Assembly (NCBI RefSeq): GCF_035594125.1
Contig: NC_087172.1
Span: forward strand, 22,002,430 to 22,066,429
DNA from: Scylla paramamosain
Lineage: Eukaryota > Arthropoda > Malacostraca > Decapoda > Portunidae
DNA length: 64,000 bases
Reading direction: 5' to 3'
Below are positions 48,168 to 61,034 of the stretch, one piece after another. Made by a program: the position numbers and the translations under genes. The notes under the pieces were generated by a model. That model was given only the letters and a program-made list of their open reading frames with translations, did no database searches and was not told where the DNA came from. The stretch's first letter is position 1, and each line of letters begins with the position of its first letter.

Positions 48168-48302
48168 TTAGGTTAGTGTCCTTAAGGGGTGGTCCAACGG
48201 GAGGGGGTGAATCCCCATAAATAGGTTAGATTGGGTTAGGTTAGTGTCCTTAAGGTAGGTCCAGGTGGGGCGAAGCCCCGCCAGTTAGGTTAGATCCCTA
48301 AC
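48168..48302. repeat. Two-unit GTTAGG-bordered repeat
   Basis: GGTTAGTGTCCTTAAGG occurs at about 48172 and 48239. Each is followed by a related GGTCCA segment and a GGTTAG border. The second unit contains GGGGCGAAGCCCC, a small hairpin. It resembles GTTAGG-rich interspersed DNA common in arthropods. No ORF is present. Confidence 0.6.
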
Positions 48303-48870
48303 CTTGTTGGGAATAGAGGAGGAAAAACTTTATCGGTTAGGACTGCGTAGCGGGGGCGGGTATTCCCTACTTGTTGACTATTGATTAGGGATTTTCCCCA
48401 AAAACGGTGATATTCTAAACTTTTGAGTTTCCCAACTTTGGACTATTTTGGTTTCCCCTATCCTAAAACCCCGGCAATAGAATTAAAAAGGACCCGCCAT
48501 TAGTAAAATTTGAGTTCTAGTCAAGACGGCCCCTAACCACGACAGCCCTCCGCGACGGCCCTCCCCCACGGCCCCGTGTTTACCAGGACGGCCCTTTGTT
48601 TACCAGGACGGCCCCATTTTGTAGGACGATAATAATAATTCACACGTATTTATTACATTCTCAATTCTCACACATACATACATACATATAATAATATAAA
48701 TCGGGGCTCCTGTACATGTCCAATCTTCTAGAGAGACGTAAAATACAATAGGAAGTAATAATTTTTTAAAAGATCTAAAATTACACATTTTATTGCATTA
48801 AAAATCAATTCACCTAGGCCTACACACCAAGCAGCCTAGAACATTTCCTAAGAAGAGAAGATGTGGATAT

Positions 48871-50386
<1,516 letters not shown>

Positions 50387-50439
50387 GATGAGGCTTTAAA
50401 AATAATGATTCCACCAACAGAACGGCTTTTGACATGACC

Positions 50440-50442
<3 letters not shown>

Positions 50443-50538
<96 letters not shown>

Positions 50539-50545
50539 GAATGGG

Positions 50546-50607
<62 letters not shown>
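50443..50607. repeat. (TC)n and (CA)n tracts in the MULE right arm
   Basis: TC at 50443-50533 and CA at 50549-50607 separate the transposase start from the right TIR. 50779-51610 beyond the element has no recognised gene. Confidence 0.95.
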
Positions 50608-50608
<1 letters not shown>

Positions 50609-51614
50609 TGTATTGTATTCTACGTCTCTCTAGAAGATTGGACATGTACAGGAGAATGTAATAAATACGTGTAAATTATTATTATCGTCCTACAAAATGG
50701 GGCCGTCCTGGTAAACACGGGGCCGTGGGGGAGGGCCGTCGTGGTTAGGGGCCGTCTTGACCTGCTTCCGTAAAATTTACCTATTTAAAAATAGTTATGA
50801 CATACTGAAGGCCGATACTGAGAAGCGCCCTTAAGTTATTCTTTACCGTCAATAAGGTAAGCAATACATCTACATCACGACATGGCTTGCAAGCTCAGGA
50901 CTGAGGAAAGCCGGTAGTCAATAATCGGTGGTGTACTACAAGGCTGGGAGAGTATTTTGATTCCAGTGAAGTGAGTGAAGCAGCGGGGAGAAATCAAGAG
51001 GATAGGGCTCTACGGTGGCTAAGTCATGAATAAGAGTGGCTGCATTTCTCTGAATACCACTGTGTGAAGGCCACTGGAGGTGAACTATATAACCTCCAGA
51101 GTTCGGGAGGAGAAGAAATCCAGGTGAGTTAAAGCAAGGCCTTTCTCTTGTCCCGCAGGTTGGTGATAGAGGGACCTTGTATATAAATATTTACCTCAGA
51201 CATACCTCATTTTGTTATTTTATAGATTTCTCTTGTAGCATTAAATAGAATGTTATTTTTCATTTTAAGTCAATGTTAGTAATTTTGTTACTTTGTTTGA
51301 TGCATCTGGTTATATGTGGTTCTTAGAGACCTTTTATATGAATATTTTTCTCCTTACACTTCATTTTATTTATTTATTTATTTTCATAAATCTCATTTGT
51401 GCCCATCCACCCTCGCCCTATCATCACCAGCCACTTTCTTTCTCCTCCCTTCCTTCTGATACTTCCTCATCCAGAGAGAATCACTTTTCAACTAGTTAGG
51501 TCTGCCATTACCCCCTCCGATCCCCTCTCTCCTCCTCTCCCCAGAACTCCCCTCCCTTCTACCACCACTTCTTCCTCCTGCACCTCCCCTCTTTCCCATC
51601 ATTCCCACCTTAAT

Positions 51615-51731
<117 letters not shown>

Positions 51732-51825
51732 CCACAATCACCGACACCTTCTGTTCCTCCTCCTCAATTACTTTATAACTAGTATTTTTATTTATATTTA
51801 TTTATTTATTTATTTATTTATTTTA

Positions 51826-51925
51826 TGTAGGAGGGACACTGGCCAAGTGAAACAAAAATCCAATTAAAAAAAAAAAAGCCCACTGGGATGCCAGTCCCAA
51901 AAAAGGGTCCAAAGTGGTAGTCAAG
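51826..51925 (-). mobile_element. LINE-A 3' UTR stub, minus strand
   Basis: ttatgtaggagggacactgg, a T/A run, cccactgggatgccagtccc and agggtccaaagtggtagtca match the LINE-A 3' end in reverse. It is ~100 bp long and very strongly 5'-truncated. Confidence 0.85.
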
Positions 51926-52179
51926 ACCTCCTCCTTCAGTTCCTCTCTCCTCTTCCTTCCTCCACCTCCTTCTCTTCTTACCTCCCTTCCACCACCAAAC
52001 TCATTAGTACGATGACAATGACGGATAATACTTCTCGCCTGTAACATGCTGAAGTAACATCGGGGCCAGTACAATATACATCAAAGAGGAAGCTGGATAA
52101 CAGAAAATGAGTAGACATGACATTTTTTTTTTTTTCAAAGCGATATCTAAATTAATTCTACTGGTAACTTCTGAAAAAC

Positions 52180-52353
52180 ATAAGGCACTTTATTCTGCTG
52201 TCGGCGGTGGTGGTGATGGTGGCAGCGATGTCCGGTGTAAAGGGTATGTACCTCTACTACTAATACTACTACTGCTACTGCTACTGCTACTACTACTACT
52301 ACTACTACTATACTACTACTATTACTACTACTATTACTGCTACCACTTGAAAT

Positions 52354-52421
<68 letters not shown>

Positions 52422-52485
52422 GTGTGTGTAACAAATGCTGAGGTCACTTTCATTTATCTATTTATTCATCATCACCAGCATCACC

Positions 52486-52519
<34 letters not shown>

Positions 52520-52786
52520 TCACCATGATCATAATTACTTGCAGCGTACAGTACATCACTCGCCCTCCAGTACGTGGCTGCTCACACCTTGCCCTCCCGC
52601 CTCACCAGATGCAAGTTGCTCCAGCCACTGCTTTGTTGTGAAGAAGCAGACGCGCGTGTGTGGCTCTGACAACAACATCCACAACAACTTGTGCGCATTG
52701 GACTATCAGAAATGCAGCGATGCAACACTCACTCAACTTCACGAAGCTGCCTGCAAGAAACTGCTGAGAGGGGTGTGTGTGTGTGT

Positions 52787-52848
<62 letters not shown>

Positions 52849-53545
52849 AATAGAGATGGGAAGAAATTGGAGAGGTAAATGAATAGAATAGACTCAGTAA
52901 CCAGGCTGTTAGTGTCGAGTTAACAGGACATTCTAAAAGGAGGTTAAACAAATGTATGGATGAGGATTGGATATTGAAGCAGGTAGGTCTGTAGGCAGGT
53001 TTCACGCAGGGAGTGGCACGTGCAGGCCTGAAGGCTTACTGCAGCTTTCCTTATGTTCTTATATGTTCTTATGTTGTAATGTGCATGCAACACTACAACT
53101 TCACATGCCCACACACAACACCTGAACACACTTTTTCATTCACTCATTCGTTCATTCACTATCTTTCCTTCACATGACTTCTTCACTCACTTTGCGGTAT
53201 GTAAGAGTTCATCTCAACAGTAACTCCAAAACCATACTGATAACAGACCATGCTTTGCCAGAAAAAAAGTGCCGGCAGACCTGTGTGCAAGTCAAACCGA
53301 CTATCTTGTGTGGCGCTGACGGCATGCTGTACAGCGACTGTGAGCTGGAAGCCAAGCGCTGCAACGAGCCTGACTTCCAGGCTGACGATAACCTGAAGGC
53401 ATGCCCAGGTCATCATCCAGAAGGCACGAGTCAAGAAAGGTTTGCCAGGAACCTTAAAATGACCAGCGTGGAGCAAACTGGGATGGGCATGAATGGAAAA
53501 GTTCTGGAAACAAACGATGGGCCAGTAATAAAACCAGAAAATTAG
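52180..53545 (+). CDS. Two-Kazal-domain secreted protein, copy 1 (start codon lost)
   Basis: Exon 1 (52180-52243) equals the signal-peptide exon of copy 2, but its first codon is ATA, not ATG. The rest reads RHFILLSAVVVMVAAMSGVK. No in-frame upstream ATG exists (TAA lies five codons before). Exon 2 (52609 to about 52776, acceptor cgcctcaccag) encodes DASCSSHCFVVKKQTRVCGS through AACKKLLRG, an atypical Kazal fold with six Cys; its donor lies inside a GT microsatellite. Exon 3 (53262-53545, acceptor ctttgccag) encodes KKCRQTCVQVKPTILCGADG, MLYSDCELEAKRC and ACPGHHPEGTS, a second Kazal domain, then a tail ending VIKPEN and TAG. The Kazal family inhibits serine proteases; immunity or egg/seminal roles in crustaceans are inference. 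It needs a different start or is a pseudogene. Confidence 0.68.
52252..52525. repeat. (TAC)n, (GT)n and (ACC/ATC)n tracts in Kazal intron 1, copy 1
   Basis: TAC/TGC units begin 8 bp after the exon 1 donor, then GT (52359-52430), then ACC/ATC (about 52471-52525). Copy 2 has the same order with different lengths. Confidence 0.93.
52773..52845. repeat. (GT)n at the exon 2 donor, copy 1
   Basis: The GT tract begins at the last codon of exon 2 (AGA GGG), so every GT is a potential donor. The phase needed by exon 3 (one base) is met at GTG T|GT, not at the first GT. Confidence 0.9.
52855..53075 (+). mobile_element. CR1-like LINE 3' end in Kazal intron 2, copy 1
   Basis: Ends with TTATGTTCTTATATGTTCTTATGTT, a CR1-type tail. 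It is preceded by a C-terminal coding-like part (aggaggttaaacaaatgtat, atggatgaggattggatatt). The same insert is at 57410-57635 in copy 2, so it predates the duplication. Confidence 0.7.
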
Positions 53546-53600
53546 GAACATGAACACCAAGATGAACCGCAAACTACTGAACAACTAGCTGGGTAAGTGC

Positions 53601-53624
53601 TACTACTACTACTACTACTACTAA

Positions 53625-53655
<31 letters not shown>

Positions 53656-53880
53656 GTGGAATACGTAACATGCACGCAACAGTACCTCACATCCCCACCA
53701 CACCACCACACAACACCTGCCTGACACACTCACTCACACCTTTCCTTCTTGCCTACCCAGGTTTGCGAGGCCAACCAGCGCTGAAGGAGGAAGTGAGTGC
53801 CAATGATCTACAGCAGTACCACAACTCTCGCCACGACGGCAGTTAACTTCTTAACTCTTCTTTGTTCCTTTGCTTTCTTT
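53601..53880 (+). other. Kazal copy 1 downstream (3' UTR) exon candidate
   Basis: After the exon 3 stop, a GG|GTAAGT donor (53591) is followed by CTA and GT tracts. An acceptor, gcctacccag, follows at 53760, with sequence to about 53845 in which one frame reads LRGQPALKEEVSANDLQQYH before a stop. Because TAG at 53543 precedes it in frame, I read this as a spliced 3' UTR. Copy 2 has the same layout (acceptor at about 58364). Confidence 0.4.
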
Positions 53881-54131
53881 TCCTCAGGAGTGCAATTGTC
53901 AAGCAAATAGACGATCAGTAAGCATTGTTAGAGTTTTAGTACATCATAAGTGTTTTTTTGTTTATTTATCTTTACTTGCATGCGTGAAGGAAGATGGAAA
54001 AGGCTTTTACAAAGAGAGAAAGAAAGAAAAAAGAAAAGAAAGAAAATAAAATACAAGGAAAGAAACTTATTGACGGCTCCTCAAAAGAAAAAAAAATGAA
54101 AAAATGAAAAGAAATGCTCGATTCTGACGTC

Positions 54132-54135
<4 letters not shown>

Positions 54136-54195
<60 letters not shown>

Positions 54196-54363
54196 CATAA
54201 TTATAAGAGTAATGTGGACGTGTTGGTGGTGGTGGTTATTGGGAGGGCGGGGGTGAAGGGGTCAGTAGGAGGAGGAGGAGGAGGAGGAGGAGGAGAAGTG
54301 CATGTGTGAGATTATTCAACTTCCACGTAACCTTCCTAGCATCGGGTTAAGTCACTGTAGTAA

Positions 54364-54429
<66 letters not shown>

Positions 54430-54508
54430 CAGTAGTAGAAGTAGTGGTGGTGGTAGGAACAGTGAGCGATAAATGTTCATCAATCGAGATTTTACCTTCA
54501 GAACCTAA

Positions 54509-54601
<93 letters not shown>

Positions 54602-54641
54602 TCTCTCTCTATCTCTGTGTGTGTGTGTGTGTGTGTGTGTT
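54136..54641. repeat. GA, GGA, GTA, CT and GT microsatellites downstream of Kazal copy 1
   Basis: GA (54136-54192), GGA (54267-54296), GTA (54357-54430), CT (54511-54612) and GT (54616-54641) alternate with short unique stretches (gagattattcaacttccacg, gataaatgttcatcaatcga) that recur at 59200-59350. Confidence 0.93.
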
Positions 54642-54717
54642 GCATACCCGGCAGACACACACAAGCCTCCAGGTAGGCACCAGTAATGAGATGATGGGAG
54701 AGAACACTGACAGGAAT

Positions 54718-54995
54718 GGGAGGAGGAGGAGGAGGAGGAGGAGGAGGAGGAGGAGGAGGAGAGGAGAGCGGAACGTGCGCCTCACTCACCCATGTTTGGA
54801 CCGCTAGGAATGTCACGCCGGAAACAATACAAACAAATGTCAGTTAGGTAGCCTTGAGTGCCATATGACCACTACTGGGTTCACTTATGGTTCGGAGGAG
54901 GAGGAGGAGGAGGAGGAGGAGGAGAAAGAGAAAAACCAAAGAAGAGAGGCAGTAGATGAATGAAAAAGAAGTAAAGAAGCTGTAAATATTAAACA

Positions 54996-55092
<97 letters not shown>

Positions 55093-55095
55093 ACG
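54718..55095. repeat. (AGG)n, (GGA)n, (GT)n and (CA)n tracts
   Basis: AGG (54718-54763), GGA (54894-54921), GT (54995-55040) and CA (55047-55095). The last two are adjacent, giving a GT/CA palindrome around taacgcgcg. No gene is seen in 54640-55600. Confidence 0.93.
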
Positions 55096-55604
55096 CGCAA
55101 GGTGTGTGTACGCCGGCAGGCGTACAGTGGTGTTGGGAAATGGGTGGGTGAGGGGCGCCGCCAGTTACTAAGAGAAGCAGGAAGAGGAAATGGTGAACAG
55201 GGTCTTTACACTGCAGGAGAGTCTTCGCTTCCTCATGGGTCACGAGGGAGGTGACCACTCGCCCGTCACTGCCCGCCCGTAGATATGGTGTGAGGTTTTT
55301 CATCAAACTTGCTACATGTGACGTATGAACGGTCACTATGTAGCATGAAAAAACAAAAGTCAAGTTTCATTGCAGAAGTGTGATTTTCTTTGGAAACGCG
55401 CAAGAAATCACGGAAAATGCAAGGAAAACAGTACAGATGAAATACCCGTGTTTTTGTTTTTATTTTCATTCATAAAACTAAAGATCAACATGGCGTGCTT
55501 TAAGCACAGTCCTCCACATCAATATATAAAGCAGCGATTCTCACACACCACACATCAAGGACACATGAAGACACAGTAAACATTACGCAACATTTTAAAC
55601 CAAG

Positions 55605-55773
55605 ATGTCAGGAGGGGCAGGGGAGGAAGGCAGGAGGACGAGAGAGGTGGGAAAAAATGGAGGAACATCTGTTCACTATCCTCCTCCTCCTTCTCCTTCT
55701 CCTCCTCCTCCTCCTTCTCTTCTCCTCCTCCTCCACCTCTTGCAGTCCCTTGAAAGATCTCTCATTATTGTTA

Positions 55774-55822
<49 letters not shown>

Positions 55823-55982
55823 CATTGTTATTGTTGTTGTTGTTATTGTTGTTGGTGGTGCCGGTTACCGTGATGTTGACGTTGATGTTAACGTCTGCCA
55901 TGATGTCCCCGGTGAGGTCCAGGGCGAGGATGGCAAAGGTGAACAGCGAGAACAGACCGGAGTTGGAGGATTTGCACACCAC
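55605..55982 (-). CDS. Candidate exon of an Asn-rich membrane/secreted protein
   Basis: On minus, after an acceptor ctccgctgttccgtag, the frame begins VVCKSSNSGLFSLFTFAILA (hydrophobic), then LDLTGDIMADVNINVNITVT and a ~30-residue Asn run interrupted by one Asp. It ends with ERSFKGLQE before a GGA-repeat-encoded Glu/Arg stretch. The non-repeat part (55982-55850) looks like real coding DNA rather than simple repeat, and a hydrophobic segment followed by NINVN and poly-Asn is a pattern I associate with uncharacterised arthropod proteins (memory only). The (AAT)n tract encodes the Asn run. Upstream and downstream exons are not identified. It might be a lone exon or chance. Confidence 0.42.
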
Positions 55983-56011
55983 CTACGGAACAGCGGAGAC
56001 GCGGCGTGAAG

Positions 56012-56148
56012 GAAGGCAGGAAGGAGGGAAGGAAGGAAGGAAGGAAAGAAGGAAGGCAGGAAGGAGGGAAGGAAGGAAGGAAGGAAGGAAGGAAGGAACG
56101 AAGGAGGGAAGGAAGGAGGGAAGGAAGGAAGGAAGGAAGGAAGGAAGG
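56012..56148. repeat. (GGAA)n-type microsatellite
   Basis: GGAA/GGAG/GAAA units. On minus this is a long CCTT tract just upstream of the Asn-rich exon's acceptor and could act as its polypyrimidine tract. Confidence 0.92.
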
Positions 56149-56203
56149 GTTCACGGTCACGCGGCGAAGAAAGCAAAGGAAAATGGACACAAGGGAACTG
56201 AGG

Positions 56204-56212
<9 letters not shown>

Positions 56213-56252
<40 letters not shown>

Positions 56253-56345
56253 AGTAAATTTTTTTCATGGTTTGATTTCCGGATCAGAATTAATATTTGT
56301 TGAGAGTTACAATTCATTCATTTAGTTTGTCATTGTGATAGTAGT

Positions 56346-56382
<37 letters not shown>

Positions 56383-56482
56383 CGTACGTGTAAAGGGAGA
56401 AGATGAGAAACAGAAAATGACAGGAAAAAAAAAAATACAGGAAAAAAAGAAAGTAGCATTAAATTGGATGGAATATTGGGTG

Positions 56483-56549
<67 letters not shown>
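56213..56549. repeat. (CA)n, (CA)n and (CT)n tracts
   Basis: CA at 56213-56250, CA at 56350-56381, CT at 56482-56549 with one TTCT interruption. Confidence 0.93.
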
Positions 56550-56552
<3 letters not shown>

Positions 56553-56567
56553 GATAACCACAAAAAT

Positions 56568-56708
56568 ATCCTTAAAAATGCTTTGCTCTCTCTCCACGAC
56601 TATTTTCAAAGGCCACAGAGATGATTAGTCAGGTTCCCAAGAGTGCTTTCCTGTTAATAACGTAGAAATATTGTTAATCAGTCATTAGCACCGTAAAAGA
56701 AGCTTTTC
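56568..56708. repeat. Single satellite monomer (type B)
   Basis: aaaaatatccttaaaaatgc through cctgttaataacgtagaaat is nearly identical to the type-B monomer in the array at 61840-62288. It lies alone ~75 bp upstream of the Kazal copy 2 first exon. Confidence 0.85.
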
Positions 56709-56783
56709 CGTATGACTTTCTCGCAATGGGATTATACTTTTTCCTTTGCAGATTCCCAACTTTGCTGGTAACTTCTGGAAAAC

Positions 56784-56961
56784 ATGAGGCACTTTATTCT
56801 GCTGTCGGCGGTGGTGGTGATGGTGGCAGCGATGCCCGGTGTAAAGGGTATGTACCTCTAATACTACTACTGCTACTGCTACTACTACTGCTACTATTAT
56901 TACTACTATACTGCTACTATTAATACTACTACTACTACTACTGCTACCACTTGAAATTAGT

Positions 56962-57003
<42 letters not shown>

Positions 57004-57061
57004 AATGCTGAGGTCACTTTCATTTACCTATTTATTCATCATCACCATCATCACCACCACC

Positions 57062-57092
<31 letters not shown>

Positions 57093-57349
57093 CCACCATC
57101 ATCATAATTACTTGCAGCGTACAGTACATCCATCACTCTCCCTCCAATACGTGGCTGCTCACACCTTGCCTTCCCGCCTCACCAGATGCAAGTTGCTCCA
57201 GCCACTGCTTTGTTGTGAAGAAGCAGACGTCTACAACATCTACAACAACTTATGCGCATTGGACTATCAGAAATGCAGCGATGCAACACTCACTCAACTT
57301 GACGAAGCGGCCTGCAAGAAACTGCTAAGAGGTGTGTGTGTGTGTGTGT

Positions 57350-57404
<55 letters not shown>

Positions 57405-58103
57405 AAAAATAGAGATGGGAAGAAATTGGAGAGTTAATGAATAGAATAGACTCAGTAACCAGGCTGTTAGTGTCGAGTTAACAGGGCATTCTAAAAGGAG
57501 GTTAGACAAATGTATGGATGAGGATTGGATATTGAAGAAGGTAGGTCTGTAGGCAGGTTTCACGCAGGGAGTGGCACGTGCAGGCCTGAAGGCTTACTGC
57601 AGCTTTCCTTATTTTCTTATATGTTCTTATGTTGTAATGTGCACGTAACACTACAACTTCACATGCCCACACTCAACACCTGAACACACCTTTTCATTCA
57701 CTCATTCGTTCATTCACTATCTTTCCTTCACATTACTTCTTCGCTCACTTTGCGGTATGTAAGAGTTCATCTCAACAGTAACTCGAAAACCATACTGATA
57801 ACAGACCATGTTTTGCCAGAGAAAAAGTGCCGGCAGACATGTGTGCAAGTCAAACCGACTATCTTGTGTGGCGCTGACGGCATGCTGTACAGCGACTGTG
57901 AGCTGGAAGCCAAGCGCTGCAACGAGCCTGACTTCCAGGCTGACGACAACCTGAAGGCATGCCCAGGTCATCATCCAGAAGGCACGAGTGAAGAAGTGTT
58001 GGCCAGGAACCTTAAAATGACCAGCGTGGAGCAAACTGGGATGAGCATGAATGGAAAAGTTCTGGAAACAAACGATGGGCCAGTAATAAAACCAAAAAAT
58101 TAG
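56784..58103 (+). CDS. Two-Kazal-domain secreted protein, copy 2 (frameshift in first Kazal domain)
   Basis: Exon 1 (56784-56847) encodes MRHFILLSAVVVMVAAMPGV, a good signal peptide, with donor AAG G|GTATGT. Exon 2 (57186-57331, acceptor cgcctcaccag) starts DASCSSHCFVVKKQT in phase. It then lacks 16 bp relative to copy 1 (the bases for R-V-C-G-S and part of the next codon). The frame shifts and misses NLCALDYQKCSDATLTQLDE, which is still open in another frame. Exon 3 (57820-58103) is intact: CRQTCVQVKPTILCGADGML, YSDCELEAKRC, ACPGHHPEGTSEE, ending VIKPKN and TAG. Exon 1 spliced directly to exon 3 would be in phase (both one base) and would give a single-Kazal protein, so exon skipping could rescue this copy. 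Exon 2's donor GT is the first of a GT microsatellite. Confidence 0.7.
57332..57403. repeat. (GT)n at the exon 2 donor, copy 2
   Basis: GT tract starting directly at AGA G|GT with a CT interruption at 57353. Confidence 0.93.
57410..57635 (+). mobile_element. CR1-like LINE 3' end in Kazal intron 2, copy 2
   Basis: Nearly identical to 52855-53075. It is shared by descent through the tandem duplication. Confidence 0.7.
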
Positions 58104-58182
58104 GAACATGAACACCAAGATGAACCGCAAACTACTGAACAACTAGCTGGGTAAGTGCTATTACTACTACTACTACTACTAC

Positions 58183-58187
<5 letters not shown>

Positions 58188-58252
<65 letters not shown>
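58188..58252. repeat. (GT)n microsatellite
   Basis: GT tract in the Kazal copy 2 3' intron, following CTA units (58163-58184). Confidence 0.95.
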
Positions 58253-58256
<4 letters not shown>

Positions 58257-58732
58257 AGGGTGGAATACATAACATGCACGCAACACTACCTCACATCCCC
58301 ACTACACCACCACACAACACCTGCCTGACACGCTCACTCACACCTTTCCTTCTCGCCTACCCAGGTTTGCGAGGCCACCCAGCGCTGAAGGAGGAAGCGA
58401 GTGCCACAGATCTACAGCAGTACCACAACTCTCGCCACGACGGCAGTTAACCTCTTAACTCTTCTTTGTTCCTTTGCTTTCTTTTCCTCAGCAGTGCAAC
58501 TGTCAAGCAAATAAACGATCAATAAGCATTGTTAGAGTTTTAATACATCATAAGTGTTTTTTTGTTTATTTTATCTTTACTTGCATGCGTGAAGGAAGAT
58601 GGAAAAGGCTTTACAAAGAGAGAAAGAAAGAAAGAAAGAAAGAAAGAAAATAAATAAAGGAAAGAAGCTTATTGACGGCTCCTCAAAAGAAAAAACTGAA
58701 AAAAATGAAAAGAAATGCTCGGTTCTGACGTC

Positions 58733-58735
<3 letters not shown>

Positions 58736-58794
<59 letters not shown>

Positions 58795-58883
58795 CCACCA
58801 TGGTGCAGCGTCGCCTTGTCGTAAAAATAGGGTCATGAAGTCCTCGCGCTACAAAGCAACTCAGTCATCCACATTACGAAGAG

Positions 58884-58955
<72 letters not shown>

Positions 58956-58973
58956 TTTTCCATAAACCGCACA

Positions 58974-59051
<78 letters not shown>

Positions 59052-59254
59052 CATAATTATAAGTGTAATGTGGACGTGGTCGTGGTGGTGGTGGTGGTTT
59101 AGAGGGCAGGGTGAAGGGACAGGAAGGGGAGGAGGAGGAGAAGGAGGAGGAGGAGAAGGAGGAGGAGGAGGAGGAGGAGGAGGAGGAGGAGAAGTGGATA
59201 TGTGAGATTATTCAACTTCCACGTAACCTTCCTAGCATTGGGTTACTAGTCACT

Positions 59255-59289
<35 letters not shown>

Positions 59290-59356
59290 GGTGGTGGTGG
59301 CAAGAGTGAGTGATAAATGTTCATCACTCGAGATTTTACCTTCAAAACCTAACATA

Positions 59357-59435
<79 letters not shown>
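58736..59435. repeat. GA, CA, GA, GGA, GTA/GGT and CT tracts downstream of Kazal copy 2
   Basis: GA (58736-58790), CA (58887-58952), GA (58979-59048), GGA (59128-59191), GTA/GGT (59257-59300) and CT (59361-59433). They match the copy 1 3' flank, with an extra CA/GA block. Confidence 0.93.
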
Positions 59436-59436
<1 letters not shown>

Positions 59437-59599
59437 GATTCCTTGATCGTTTCCACCACACACATCATTTTTTATTTATTTTTTTTTTTTGAGGACCTTC
59501 TATAAGTAAATTTGCAAAATGCTGACTTTAGCTGACTTAGAGTGGCTACGTATCTGTCTATCTGTGTGTCTGTATGTATGTGTATACAATAATAATAAT

Positions 59600-60125
59600 A
59601 ATAATAAACGGTTTATTATTTAGTCAGTTAACAAACTGAAAATGTACAGAGGGGGTGGGGAAATACTTAACATTATTCCTAAAGGTAAGTCTAATCTAGA
59701 AGGGACTATTGATTGATGGCTCGCACCATGGTGTACCGGTCCGTGCGCGGCGCCTTTAGGGGCGTTATCTTGTTGTGGTGTCTGGTGGCACGGACCGAGG
59801 CGAGGCGTGGCACAGGTGAGGCGCGTCAGGCGGCAGCATGTTTCTGAGACGTGGATGAGGCATTAGTTCCCTTCCAAACTTCTCCAGAGCCTCTCGGTGC
59901 CTGGTGGATAGTCTGGACAGACTCAGGGTGGTCAGGGCTTCTTCATAGGTGGTACAGAAATGCATCACCACAGTTTTGCTGTGGTTAATGGTCATCCTGC
60001 TCTCCTCCGTCCACGTCTGCTGTCGCTCCAGAATTGCTTGCAGTGGCAAGTAGTCCGGGTTCTTGGTGCAAAACTGGGACGCCCACGGTGCAGTCGTCCA
60101 CATACTTCCAGCGATGTTTGATTAG
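59600..60125 (-). mobile_element. LINE relic ('LINE-D'), RT palm joined to C-terminus, minus strand
   Basis: On minus, KYVDDCTV (about 60115, an RT catalytic block) is followed, after a frameshift, by LQAILERQQTWTEESRMTIN and HSKTVVMHFCTTYEE. It then jumps to LEKFGRELMPHPRLRNMLPP and a C-terminal end before a 3' UTR that stops at an ATT/AAT tract (59588-59607). The direct join of palm and C-terminal parts implies an internal deletion. It is a dead fragment. Confidence 0.65.
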
Positions 60126-60134
60126 CTGGTTAGA

Positions 60135-60137
<3 letters not shown>

Positions 60138-60184
<47 letters not shown>
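60138..60184. repeat. (GT)n microsatellite
   Basis: Pure GT. 60185-60660 beyond has no recognised gene. Confidence 0.95.
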
Positions 60185-60659
60185 TGTGAAAAAAAGAAAA
60201 AAAATATATATATAATCCAAGCCTTTTGAACTTTCCTCCTTGGCCGTGAACCGCTCCTTAACCCTTCAAGTCCGGTGGCTCTCTTACACTTTTATTTGAG
60301 GCTGAGACTTCACGAGTTAACGAAGCTTCACGGGTGCTGTCTTAAAGTCAGGGAGCTGTGTCTTGTGGCGAGCAAAATCATCGGTCTAAAAGTATTTAAT
60401 ATGGTCCGATGTAAAGTTGAAGTGGACTAATTCAACATGTTCCAAGGAGTTAACTTCTTGAGGAGGTTCTTCCCGGGTGTGTCTCAGCGCCGCGTCTCCC
60501 CGGTGTGTCAGTACAGGTTGTTATGTTCCTTAATTTCCTGATGGAGTATAAAGGTTAGCTTGTTCTCTTGGCAACAAACTTTTAGACAGTTTTTTAGGCA
60601 GACCAATAACAATGGTTTGTAAAATACACAGTTTTAACAGAAATGGAGTTTCGTAATTG

Positions 60660-60769
60660 ATGATGATAAGAATAATAGTAATAATTAATGACAACTAACA
60701 ATAATAATAATAATAATGATGATAATAATAATAATAATAATAATAGTGATAATAATAATAATAATAACA

Positions 60770-60801
<32 letters not shown>

Positions 60802-60996
60802 GTAATAATAATAATAATAACAATAATAATTGCGATAACATTAATGATAACAACAATATCAAATTAACAACAACAACAACAACATCATCATCATCATCAA
60901 CAACAATAACAACAACAACAACAACAAGAAAAACAACAACAACAACAATAAAAAAAAATAAAAATAAAAATAATAATAATAATAATAATAATAATG

Positions 60997-61034
<38 letters not shown>

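Larger units (their letters stand above)
52150..59440 (+). repeat. Tandem segmental duplication (52150-54500 and 56750-59440)
   Basis: Exons, introns, an intronic LINE tail, downstream exon and 3' flank (gaaggaagatggaaaaggct, cttacagagagagag, ttcaacttccacgtaacctt, gagattttaccttca) occur in the same order in both blocks, offset by ~4.6-4.9 kb. Differences are mostly microsatellite lengths plus scattered substitutions. About 2.2 kb of unrelated DNA separates the blocks. Confidence 0.9.

Noticed and set aside
53760..53846. LRGQPALKEEVSANDLQQYH frame as a fourth Kazal-gene coding exon
   Set aside because: An in-frame TAG ends exon 3 in both copies, the spliced phase does not select this frame, and the changes between copies are mostly replacements, as expected of UTR.
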